A stretch of DNA of 64,000 bases from Cryptomeria japonica (lineage: Eukaryota > Streptophyta > Pinopsida > Cupressales > Cupressaceae): contig NC_081415.1 in assembly GCF_030272615.1 (NCBI RefSeq), positions 188,422,270-188,486,269 on the forward strand, read 5' to 3'. The position numbers and the translations under genes were made by a program. Positions 10,343 through 21,357 of this stretch are shown here, one piece after another. Numbering within the stretch: position 1 is the stretch's first letter; the number at the start of each line of letters is the position of its first letter. The notes under the pieces were generated by a model, which was not told the DNA's origin, made no database searches, and was given only the letters and a program-made list of their open reading frames with translations.

Positions 10343-13300
10343 ATGGCTCCTAAAAGGGAATTTTCTGGCAAGGTTAATTATTTAGAAAGAAGTGTATGTG
10401 ATGATTTTTTAGAACAGTTGACGTTGTCAACTAACCAGGCATCAAAGGCCAAAGAATTAGTGCCCAGGGCTCCCTGTCTGAAGATAGGAGAAGGATTGTA
10501 TGACAAAGGTAATTGGCTGAGAGACCCACAGGTTGGACTATCCGGGTTGGGGTTGTTTAAAGTCGGATTTGGAATGAGAAATTCTCCTGCTCCTCAAAAT
10601 AGTATTTGGGAACTAGATGTTGGGAAATTAGTAGTCCTAGGGGTATTCATGGATATAGACCTGCTAACCCAAATGGCATTGAATTATGATCCAGTCAAAA
10701 GATGCATCCGGGATGTAAATGGGAAAACCCTTGTGGAAATTAATGCTGAAGAATTAAGGACAGCATTTGGGCTTAATGAGTTCACAAACTTTCTGGAACC
10801 CATAAATTTCACATCATTAGCCCAAGTTTATAGCGCGTAGAGAAGTCATCTCAGGGATGGGCCTCTTAAAGAACTTTTTGTGAAAATAGGAGGGTTAGTA
10901 GTTGTAGGACCCAACACACAAGAGCCTTTTTCATTAAGTATGTTTACCTTTAGGGCTAAAGGAATGTATTGGGCACTTTGTCAAGATATAGGAGAGGATG
11001 CTGAAGCAAATATGCCAAATCATTACTTGCTAATGATTGCCTAGATTTTGAATCCTTCTCTTGCTATCACTTTTGATTATGCCTCTTTCATTGCCGATGA
11101 TATCCATGGAGGGTTGATAGGAATAAAGAATGGAAAGGTGGATAGAACTTTCGGATGGTATTCACTCTTAATGCACCTTTTTCTCTTCAAAGGTGGTGAT
11201 TATTTTGCTAGTGGACTAGACCTGGTTAAGGAAAAGGAAGGAGAAAAAATGCCAGTACAATTATGGAGTATTGTGTTGTCATGGGATAGAGAGGATGCTA
11301 GTTTTTTTAAGTTTGACAAATATTTTGCATCCAAAATAAGAACTCTCTTATGCTCTGATAACCCAAGAGTCCCCAAGGTTCTTCTGGAATTCATAAGGCC
11401 AAAAGAATTCGCAGAGAACATCAAGATTGTTCATAACTGGGGTGACATTTATTTATATCCAGTCTCCATAGTTTTTAGAGTTTTTGGTTTCAGGGGTACT
11501 CCATTTTTGTTACCCTACCAGGTCCCTCTCAAAGTGGGAATAGCGAAGATCGTTAGGCAAATTGGTGGCCTACAAGAGGCAGAGTTGATAGGCAGAGGTA
11601 AAGGGACTATTTTCCCTGCAGCTACCATAGCCCACCAATTCATAATAACAAAGGGAGGCTGGAATTGTTTTGAGGATTTCCTCAAACCTTACCATTTATC
11701 TACTGCAGTGTCCAGGTGTGCTGATCCAGAGGACTTCTTCAACTGTGTGTTCGAGAGGAAGGTAGCATGCAGAGGTAGGCCTCATCAATTCCAATTTCCT
11801 GAAGACCTCATCAGAAATGAATTTGATTTAGATGAGCAGGAATTAAGGAAAGAAAAGTGGGTGGCTTACAAGAAAGCCTTGGATTTTGTGCATCAATTTG
11901 ATGCTAGCTATGACCCATTGTCTAGCTTCTTCCCATTGGAAGAAAAAATAAAGTTTTTGATTGTTTGCTTTGAAGATGTAATGCAAACACTAAAAGAGAA
12001 AAGGGAAGCTGTGATTAAAAGCAACCCTGAAAAGGCTAGAGTGATTCTGAGCAGGTCAGCTTCCACCAAAGCAATTCCTCCTAGTGACTACACACTACGA
12101 AAGAAATCAGGTTATAGTGTGCTGGTGCCTACAATAGGGGAGCCTTCTACATCCAAAGGAAAGAGGAAGATACAAGATGTCATTGACATCCAAGATAGCC
12201 CAAAGAAGCAAAGGGTGGGGAAGGAAGTGCAATCAGATACACCCTTGTATTCCCCATCCCAATCCCCTATCCATATAGGAGATGAGCAAGCAGCAGCTGA
12301 ACACCTCTTGCAGTTAGGTAGCTTAGGGGAAATTGCATACACCTATGATGAAGTGGAGGAAGGGATTCCAGAAGAGCCCATTGATGCTGAAATGGGTATT
12401 ACCTCCACTGAACTTAAAGGCTAGGAATGGGACCCTGAGATAAAGAAGGCAAGTAGTGCCTTTTTAGCTGATGACAACTTTGTCACAACAGAAGCATTCA
12501 TGCAATTCATTTGGAAACAACATATAGATAGATATAATGCTAGATGTGAGACAAGAAAGGCTAAGCAGCCTAATAAAGATCCAGCCTCAGTGGAGGAAGA
12601 AATAAAACAGGAGATGATGGAAGAATTCAAAACCATCACTCCTAAGCAGGGAAGAGATCTAGTAGCACAAGCTGGAGTGCTTATTTTACCAAAGTGGGAT
12701 ATTGCTGATGCTCTGGTGCTAGATGCAGCAAGAAAAGAAACTAAACCCATGGAAGGGGTTACATTCAATAAGGATAATGTTGCACTAGTTATGTGGTCTC
12801 TCAAGAGAAATGAGAGCAAGAAAGGCAAGGACACCCCAGGGTCAAGTTATCTTGGTGGAATGATGGTAAAAAGGGTGTAGAGTACAGGGGTAGTAGAGGT
12901 TGCAAGTACTGTGTTAGAAACTGCAAAATTCAGTGTTGCAGTGGCAGAAAAGAAAGCCAAAAAGAAAGAGGCCCTCCAAATTAAGTTGGAAACAATTTTA
13001 AAGGCCTATAACAGTGCTAAGGAGGAGGTAAGAGGCAAAGATAGCATCATTGCCAAGTTGCAGAGCCAGCTGATGGGACAACACCAACAAGGTGAGTCTT
13101 CAACATTGATGATTTCCTCTTCTCCTACAAGACCTCCACCTACTAGCCCTATTATTGAATTTCCACCATCTCCAACACCCTCCAGTTCTCAAATGATTGA
13201 GATTACTCCCCAAGAACTAGAAAACCTGAAGCAGGCTTAGGCCTTATATGCAGGGAAATATGAGGAGAAAGTAAGGGCCACAATCTCCAGTTTTGCAGAG

Positions 13301-13984
13301 ACAATAAATGCCTCATTGCTCTACAACAATGTGGGAAAGATTATGGAGATATGGAATGAGCTGAGGAGAGATAAAGCCATTTTGACACCCATTTTTGACA
13401 GATGGAGGTCTAGGGAGCTAGATCTAGAATTCATGTGTGTATCCTGTGATGAAGCAAGAGCCAATCCCATTATCAAATCCACTTCTGATGTCACTAAAGT
13501 TTTAATGCAATTGGTAGCAGATGTAGATAATGTGGATAGAAAGGTTAATTTATGCAAGAAGGAATACACTGATCAAGTTTTTGAGTTGCTCCCAGGAATT
13601 TTTGCTAATCTAGATCAGTTAAAAGACAAGCAAATATGGCTTAAAGAGATAGAAGTTAAGTTGTCAGCAAGGGTTAAAGGAATCATTGATCTTGATGATA
13701 CCTCTTTCTTTGTTGTAACAATACAGGAAATAGAGAAAATTAAATCACATTATGGTTTTCTTAATTTAGAAGTCAACAAACTGAGAAATTCTTGGAAAAG
13801 GTTGACTAAAATTAAAGATGATGTGATTAATTTTTCATGGCCGATAGAAGAGACATATAGTGAGTGGGAAGTTAAATATGCCACCCATGATCCAGAGCAG
13901 TTGGAGAGCGCCCTTGAAAAGATAGAAGAGGTTGCAACCGAACAGCCTGTTGAACAAACTGTAGAGGCTGAAAAGAGCATGTAA
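10343..13984 (+). pseudogene. Element C1 long ORF, 1213 codons, function unknown
   Basis: One continuous frame from ATG (MAPKREFSGKVNYLERSV) to TAA, interrupted only by five TAG codons (10838, 11042, 12422, 12878, 13238). There are no frameshifts. Residues 1-520 look globular (motifs such as GLYDKGNWLRDP, FRAKGMYWALCQ, FGWYSLLMHLFLFKGGDYF). Residues 540-690 are low-complexity with Lys-rich patches, Ser/Pro repeats and an acidic tail. Beyond 700 the protein is helical, with a coiled-coil stretch (about 860-915) and a Pro/Ser-rich linker (about 930-960). No RT, integrase, RNase H, protease, CCHC or obvious DDE transposase motif is visible. The minus-strand copy at 24317-27937 aligns end to end. 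I do not recognise the family. A loose resemblance in layout to plant transposon-associated proteins of unknown role is only an impression. Confidence 0.8.
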
Positions 13985-14917
13985 CTGCTTTTACGCAAAA
14001 ATTGTAATCACTTCATTTTTTGAAATGATTGTAACAAACTCTCCTCGAGAAGTCCGAAGCTTGGTGCATCCATGTTGTTATAAATGGATACCAAGACTAG
14101 AGGGAGGGAGATGACAAAATTTTGTAAGAAAACGCTGCAGAAATCTATCTGAGTTTTTTCTAAGTCTAATGGAGAATCAGAATTTATTGTAATACTCTTT
14201 GAACTAAATATCAATATACAGGCCATCAGTTTTGAGTAAAGCTCTACGTTGTCTTCAAGTTTGTTTACAAATTTATTTACTGTTTTCATTCTGAATAATC
14301 TAGGGTTGTTCTGTTTGAATGGAATTGCCAAGCAATTTTAGTATAAGTGTTTGTTAGCTTTTCTCTTTAGGAGGGAAATTAAATACGCGGGATCCCTCAT
14401 ACTAGTAAATTCTTTGGGAGGAAATTTGAATTTTGAGGATCATAGCTAGTTTGGAATGATTGAATTCTTGTATGTGTCAGGCATATATAAGGATTAATAA
14501 AAACCAAGCCGACGGGAAGTATAAAGACGTATTGTTTAAGGGGTCTTATTTGAGTTCAGATGACTCTATGACTTTGGATAAGGCACTGGTATTAATTGAA
14601 GTTGTTCATTGCATGCTTTGTTGATCGAAATGATGAATTTAAGTACAATTTCCATCCTTTGTTTTCAGTTGATTTCAGGGTGAATAAATCCACTGGTTTC
14701 CCGGACTGGTTTGCTATGGGTTTATGTTTGAAGGTGTGAATTTAATTCACAAAGGTATACCCACCTGGGCTCCTAGGAAGCCCGAAGTGTAGAAGGTTTA
14801 ATCAAACCTTGTCATATGTTGTCTTAAGAATTTCCTAATCTTTGATGTCTCTTCTGCACCAAGCTCAACTCATATTACTCTAAGGATATTAAAGGGAATC
14901 AGATTTTGAAGATAACA
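13985..14917 (+). other. 3' non-coding region of element C1
   Basis: No gene seen. It is AT-rich and ends GAAGATAACA. It is matched in inverted orientation by 23440-24316 of copy 2, for example the phrase AACCTTGTCATATGTTGT at about 14807. Confidence 0.6.
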
Positions 14918-14922
14918 GTACC

Positions 14923-16323
14923 AAATGGGTTTTCAGAAATAAGCTAAATGAGGATGGCACAGTGATTAAGAATAAAGCTAGATTGGTGTGCAAAGGATAT
15001 GATCAAGAAGAAGGAGAAGACTATGGAGAAACTTTTTCTCCTATAGCCAGATTGGAAGGAGTTCATATGCTTCTTGCATATGTATCTTTTAAAGGTTTCA
15101 AAGTATATCAAATGGATGTAAAATCTGCATTCCTAAATGGTGTACTTGAAGAGGAGGTGTACATAGAGCAACCAGATGGGTTTTCTCTATCTGAAGATAG
15201 TGACATGGTATGTAGGCTACATAAAGCCTTATATGGTCTAAAGCAGACACCTAGAGCTTGGTATGAACGTCTGCATTCCCATCTTGTGAAGATTGGATTT
15301 GAGAGAACAAGTGAAGATAGCAATATCTACTTGAAGTCTGAAGGAGATCAGATCCTGATTTATGAGGTATTTTTTGATGATATTATCTTTGGTGGAGATG
15401 ACAAGATGAGTCATGAGTTTGTAGATGAGATGAAGAAAGAGTTTGAGATGTCACTCATAGGGGAGATTAAGTTCTTCATTGGACTGCAGATCCAACAAAT
15501 GAAAGATGGAATCTTTATCACTCAGTCCAAGTATGTCAAAGAGGTGTTGAAGACCTTTGGCATGGAAGATAGAAAACCAGTTGGTACTTCGATGGTGACT
15601 GGTTGTAAACTATCCAAAGAAGATGACTCAGCATTGGTTGATGAGAAGGAATACCGATCAATGATTTCTAAGTTGCATTATGTAGTGCATAGCAGACTGG
15701 ATATTGCACATGCAGTTGGCATTACTGCAAGATTCTGGAAAAGCCTAAGAGAATCCCACTTGGTTATAGTCAAGTGGATTCTTAGGTATTTGAAGGGAAC
15801 TATTGACTATGGATTGTGGTATCCATATAGCAAGGACTTCAACTTGAAAGTTTACACAGATGTTGATTGGGTAGGCAATGTAGATGACTGAAAAAGCACA
15901 ATTGGTGGTGCATTCTTTCTCGGTGGTAGACTGGTCTCATGGATGAGTAAGAAGTAGAGTTGTATCTCTCACTCTATAGTGGAAGCAGAGCATGTTGAAG
16001 CTTTCATGAACTGCATTCAGACAATTTGGATGAAGCATGTATTAAATGGCTTCAAAGTTCTTGTATCTGAACCGGTAAGTATATTTTGTGACAATACTAG
16101 TGCAATTAACATCTCCAAGAATCTAGTTTTACATTCTAGAACCAAGCACTTTGAGCTTAAGTATCATTTCATGAGGGAAAAGGTTCAGAACAAAGAGATT
16201 GCACTAGAACATGTTTCCAGTCAGGAGCAGTTAGCAGACATATTCACCAAACCTCTCCCAAAGGCTACATTTATGTACTTAAGAGGTGAATTAGGGGTGT
16301 TGCCCCTTCAAGAGGTAAACTAA
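14923..16323 (+). pseudogene. pol: Copia element A: reverse transcriptase and RNase H
   Basis: It continues the frame broken at 8650. The RT makes cDNA from the element RNA. Visible motifs are [47 protein letters not shown] and the catalytic box FFDD (15370-15381), in place of the usual YVDD. RNase H follows, with [30 protein letters not shown] and a C-terminal LADIFTKPLP. Stops at 15889 (TGA) and 15955 (TAG, in SKKQS) inactivate it. The protein ends at 16323. Only the A element in this window carries a near-complete copia pol. Confidence 0.92.
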
Positions 16324-16568
16324 AGGTATATGCTCCACATCAGTCAGGTATTGCATAGTCAAATTTTTCTTCAAGATTGATGTGTTGAAGGTTGCTACTC
16401 CTAAGGGGGAGTAGCATAATGGAACAAGGAAGCTTGTGCCTCTACTTTGGCATTGTTATCAAAGGGGGAGAAGATGTGAAGTGAAGAAGATATCTACATA
16501 AATTGGGGGAGAAGATGTGAAGCAGAGAGATATCTTTGTATATTGCCATCAATGCCAAAGGGGGAGAT
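16324..16568 (+). other. 3' untranslated region of A with repeated purine tracts and PPT
   Basis: It contains four purine tracts of the type AAGGGGGAG (about 16403, 16461, 16501 and 16557). The last, AAAGGGGGAGAT, directly precedes the LTR and is the polypurine tract that would prime plus-strand DNA. The same 3' layout is found in family B. Confidence 0.8.
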
Positions 16569-17082
16569 TGTTGGCATTATGTGAATCGGTATGAGGACAT
16601 AATGACATTGTATGTTGTCATTGATGTCAATATGCCAAAGAGGTGAGAACTAGCATATGTGAGAACCGGTATAACACTATGAACTGACATTTGTGCCAAA
16701 GTGAAGCAGTGTGTTTGTTCAAGGTGAACTGGCATATAGTTATGGGAACTAACACATGGAAGCTTTGTATGACTACCAGTTGGTAGTTTGCACCTCAAGT
16801 TTTTCAGTTGAAGTGCTTCAAGCCTATGTGGCTCAACCGGTGACTTTGTGTGATGAGTTAGCATGGTAACGAAGAACAAATCATGTTGCCACATAAGCCT
16901 TATGCGTGTGAAGGATCTTGCATGAAGGAGATTGTTCCTATCTACCTCGAGAATGTGCAAAGTCTATAAACGGTGATAACGTGTGATGGGTTATCAACCA
17001 CCATGAAATCGGTGGAAAATGGATGATGGAGAAAGTCTTGAGATTGGATCAAGAACTGTTGCATTTAATGTAGTATGCTCAA
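16569..17082 (+). repeat. Truncated 3' LTR of element A
   Basis: Starts TGTTGGCATTATGTGAATCG and matches the 5' LTR from about 4460 through ATGCTCAA. It stops about 514 bp in, where element B ORF2 sequence (ATCATAGCAAACC) begins. Confidence 0.85.
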
Positions 17083-20000
17083 AAATCATAGCAAACCGTA
17101 CTATTGTGGAAGTAATCAAGCACCCTAGGCCCATATTTCAGTTAGTTCCCGAGATAGCAAAGAAGGATGATAATGTAGGTTCTTTTTCCCAAATCCCCAT
17201 AGGAGTTGTTTATGCAAAAGACCCTAGAATTTATATCCATTGCCATATAGAAGAATTAGGAGATGAAGAAATCAAGAATATGTACAAAACTGTTATTTGT
17301 GATGATTCCGGTAATGTAAAACCTGAACACCCAATTGTTGAAACCCTAGGATTCATAGAAATCCTCAGCATTTCGGATTTCCCCAAGCAAGTTATTAGGA
17401 TAGTGTTGAGTAGAGTACATGGTGAATTCTTTTGGCTTGATTCGATTCATAAAATTACCAAGGAAGTTGTGAAAGCTGTAATAGGGTTACCCTCCACCGG
17501 TACCTGACTAGACAAGACAAAGAAGGTCTCAAATGACCTGGTAATGAATCTAACAGGTGCAACATCCGGCAAAAGGTCCTTAAGGGTTAATGATGTGACT
17601 GACATAAATGTCAGATTTATTAGCATGATTTTAGGTTACAAAACAACTCATGCAAACAGACTGAACTCAGTTTCCAGCTTATGCATAAAAAGTGCACATG
17701 ATATGATTAATGAAAATGTGAAAATTGATGTATGTGAGTGGTTAAAAGATGAATTGATTAATAATCTAGGAAAGATCAAGAAGGATAAGAAAGGGACATT
17801 TAGATTTGGCAATTTACTTGTATGTTTGATGCTACATATAACAAAATAGGTTCCCGGTATAGGTAACAAAAACCTTGGATTTGACATACCGGTAGGAAAA
17901 CAGTTAGCTGACTTATTGAACAATATGGGTGAAAACAAGGAGAAGAATATCAATGAATATTTTCTAGCACTAAAGGCCAGAATGAACACTAGAGTTAGAC
18001 TGTCACACGAAATTGTGAACAAATACAAGGATGAGATATGTTTTGTTATCAAGAAAGATGAGATCTAGATGGAAGCAGTGATCCCAAGAATAATTTGGGT
18101 TACTGAAATGGGCTATGAGACCGATGACCACATCATTGAGACATATGCAAAAGCCCTTCTGGAAGCACCCAAGGAACCTAAGGAAGAAGTATTTGGCAGT
18201 GCTAAAACCATTGAAAGCCGAAGTCAATCCAAAAAGAGAGTGAAGAAAGTACAAGCAACTATGAGGAGAGGTTCAAGACAGGCAAAGGCTATCAAAGAAG
18301 ATGCACTGAAACAAACCAGTATCACTGAGGATGAGTTGGAGGCACTACAACCTGAAAATCACCTTTCACTGGTAGCAACATCATCAGAGAGTAATATGCC
18401 TACAACATTTAAAAGAGTTCTAAGGAAAAGAGAAACTTCACCGGTATCCACTCCTTCATTTAGAAGAACCAGGCAAAAACAACAGGCAATAAGGTCTCCA
18501 GTCAAGAAGACAACCCCTAAGAAGAAGAAGTTAACACCTAAGAAGAAAATTAAACAAAATATTGCTCTGATTGATAGACTGTTAGATGAAATCACAAAAG
18601 AAGGAAAACTCAAAAAATCAACAAACTATATGACTCACTATCAGTTGATGATAAAGAAAAGGTTGAAAACAGTGTTATTTTACACTTGGATATCTATAAG
18701 AAGTTCTTAATGCAAGTTGTAGATGAACTATTCAAGAGACTGGAAGCAAGAATACAAGTTGTGGTAGAGCTTGACAATAAAATCAAAGTTGAAAAATTAC
18801 TTGTTGTCTACCCAGTTAACTCTCCAAAAGAAATAGATGATCTAATTGTAGAGGCCAACCGACTAGTATTCTCTACTGCACACCGACATATTGCACTAAT
18901 GGTTGGAAGAATAAATGAGGTTGCAAAAGAAACTGCTAATGGATGGGATATATTCCTTGTTGAAAAAGAAAAACAGGAAGAGTATAGGAACCCCAAGCCT
19001 ATCAAATTTTATCAAAAGGACAAGGATAAAGGGAAAGGCAAGATTGGTGGTCCTCCAAGCTTAAAGATAATTGATAATTTACCCCCACCACCTCAAGATA
19101 CTCCACCGATACAAACAACTAAAGATCAACTGATAGATGATAGTATGGATGTATCACAAGAGGATACTAATCCTAACTCTGAGGTACTATACACTATGGA
19201 TGTTGATACTCAAAAGGTCAATATTGTGGTGGAAAAAGACACAACCGATAAGACTGATATGGCTAGTGAGACACCGGTAACTGAAAACACTAATAACACA
19301 CAAGAAAAATCAGCAAATGATAACACAGGGAAACAGGCAGAGACATAAACAGAGCAACAAACAGAACAACAGGTTGAGCAACAAGCTCCAAAACAACAAT
19401 AGGTAAATGTAGAATCAGTGCCACTGGCATCTAGTGAACAAGGTAAACCATTGGTTAAGGAAATGGAAACACAGACTGACCTACCAGAGGTCACTACAAG
19501 AAAGGATAGTGCTCCCACCGATGGAATTCAGTATGTTGGTTCCTCTTCTACAACATTTAAATCAACCAATGTAACTAAAGTTCTTTTAGATTCTTTGAAG
19601 AAAATAACAAATTGTAGTTCATAGGCTTATAAAGCTATAGATGACACAATTCCAATTTTGAAGATGATAGCTCCAAAATGCAATATAGATAATAAGGATT
19701 CATTGAGTCAACTTGACACTTTGTCCAAGTATATTACTGACAACACAATGATAGTTGAGCAAATAAAGGAAGATGCATTCAAAGAGAAGTTAGAAAAAGA
19801 AAAACAGAAATTCTTTGACAATCAAATAAAGAAGTGTACAAGGGAATTTGACACACTTCTACCAGAACTGTAAAACACACTTAAAGAATTCAAAACTTTG
19901 TACAGAGATACTTGCAAGAAAAACTTTTTAATAGTTGACATTGACAGAAAAATAAGATAGATACAAGAGGAAATTAATAAGCTAGCTGACAATTTTATTA

Positions 20001-20335
20001 ATTCATCTGATTCATTATCAATTTTTGAGCAAAAGATAACAAGTTTTGAGGAAGAGTTACTAAAGTTAGAAAGAGAAAAGGAGAAAATAAAAAGCAAGGA
20101 TAAGGATTTGAAATGGAGATTAAGTCCAAAGTTGGACTACTTAGCATGTTTAAGGAAAGAAATATCTGAAGCATTAGTACAGGGATAGAAAAAACCTGCA
20201 GAGCAAATGCAACACCTCACCGGTACAGTTCAAAGAACAGAGGTGGCAATAAAAGATAGTAAGAAGTTTCTTGAAAGCCTAAATTTAATTTTGGCGAATC
20301 TTTTTCAAATTGTAACCATCTGGTTACAAGGTTGA
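17083..20335 (+). pseudogene. Element B1 ORF2, N-terminally truncated, function unknown
   Basis: It aligns from the IANPTIVEVIK region to the C-terminal end with ORF2 of the two complete B elements (42291-45568; 39404-49343). The conserved globular part includes HGEFFWLDSIHKITKEVVKA and KKDKKGTFRFGNLLVCLM. It is followed by a Lys/Arg-rich basic block (about 18470-18560), an acidic linker and a long C-terminal coiled coil (about 19620-20300). There are many TAG stops (for example 17847, 18067, 19400 and 19622). The stops at 17847 and 19622 occur at the same codons in the outer B element. The first 60 bp of the surviving frame come from the A LTR. Confidence 0.8.
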
Positions 20336-20530
20336 GATAGAAAACCACACTCTATTGACACCCTAACAACCTTTGTCATTGATTCCAAAGGGGGAGTAGT
20401 GGAATGAGAAAATAATCAGCAAAGGACTCATCTGCTCAGGGGGAGTTCATACATTTTTGGTACACACATTTTTGGTAACATATTTTTAGACACACTTTTG
20501 AATTTTCTCATGAGTGTTGCCATCAATGCC

Positions 20531-20542
20531 AAAGGGGGAGAT
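20531..20542 (+). other. Polypurine tract of B1
   Basis: AAAGGGGGAGAT directly before the LTR, identical to that of element A. Two further GGGGGAG tracts lie at about 20388 and 20438. Confidence 0.85.
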
Positions 20543-21357
20543 TGTTGGCAAATGCACACTCCAATGAGACATTGTAAGTGATTGAAGGTTTTGTCATTGA
20601 TGACAACCTTACAATCCTATGACACCAACAAGGCAATTCACCAGCACTACCAAGATCAGATTCTACACTGACACTCAGACTACCGGCATCGGCAATAAAA
20701 GGAAGCATACCGGCACAGGAAGCCAACATGAATTTTATTGATAATGTATTTTGTTTATTATTGTAAAAACATTATAAGCCGACTTGGCATGATGTAAAAT
20801 GACTCTTATATAAGAGAGATCATTGTAGAACATTGTGAGAATATAGGATTATTATGGAGGAATGTAATTAGGTGAAATTAGGTAGACCTATTATGTGAAT
20901 TATAGGTTAAGGGTTTATGTAAGAAGCAGAGAAGAAACCAGTACTAGATCTGGCATTATAGATGCTATTTTGAAGCAGTACAAGACACTGGATTTATATA
21001 ATCCATTTTGTAAGTCAGTGAGACTTCCTATTTTGTACTTGAGTAGTGAGCTCTAAGCACTTGGCCTTCCTTCATGTGCAGGCCCCTCTTGTAACAGTAA
21101 TATTCTCTTATTGGCCAGTAAGTGAATATTGTGGGTCACAAATCCCACCGAGGTTTTTCCCATACTAGGTTTCCTCGTTAAAATATTGTGTTATGGTGTG
21201 TTTTTCATGTGGTTGTTTCTATCTGTGTTTATTGCATTATTTTCTGCTTACCAGTAGACAGTATTAATATGTTCTACATGTTTTAAGTCAAAAAATTGCT
21301 CATACGAATTAGATATTGATTCACCCCCTCCTCTCAGTATCTGTGGGAATCCTAACA
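20543..21357 (+). repeat. 3' LTR of B1
   Basis: TGTTGGCAAATGCACACTCC to CCTAACA, 815 bp. It aligns along its length with the LTRs at 37088 and 49539. A TATA-like TTATATAAG lies at about 20815. Downstream is TTGAG, the partner of TTGAT at 4406. Confidence 0.9.

Larger units (their letters stand above)
8651..14917 (+). mobile_element. Element C copy 1, unclassified, 6.27 kb
   Basis: Flanked by the perfect 5-bp duplication GTACC (8646-8650 and 14918-14922). Removing the insert rejoins the copia RT frame (NVIGT to KWVFRNKL), so both ends are exact. The ends are TGTTATCAC and GAAGATAACA, a 7-bp inverted repeat TGTTATC/GATAACA with the TG..CA ends normally seen in LTR elements. I find no long terminal direct repeat between the left 1.7 kb and the right 0.9 kb. 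It carries one very long frame (10343-13984). A second copy lies on the minus strand at about 23421-30233. Confidence 0.85.
4411..21357 (+). mobile_element. Composite insertion: copia element A joined to non-autonomous element B1
   Basis: It is bounded by TTGAT on the left (4406-4410) and TTGAG on the right (21358-21362), a 4-of-5 target-site duplication. It begins with about 50 bp of B-type LTR, passes into an A-type LTR and A internal region (interrupted by element C1), then a truncated A 3' LTR. At about 17083 it passes straight into the middle of B ORF2 and ends with a complete B LTR. Either A inserted into a B element and a deletion followed, or the mosaic arose by template switching or recombination. 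Confidence 0.7.

Noticed and set aside
8651-14917. Element C as a classical LTR retrotransposon
   Set aside because: Its TG..CA ends and 5-bp duplication suggested it, but the sequence after the left end and the sequence before the right end are not repeats of each other, and no PBS or PPT was seen next to them.
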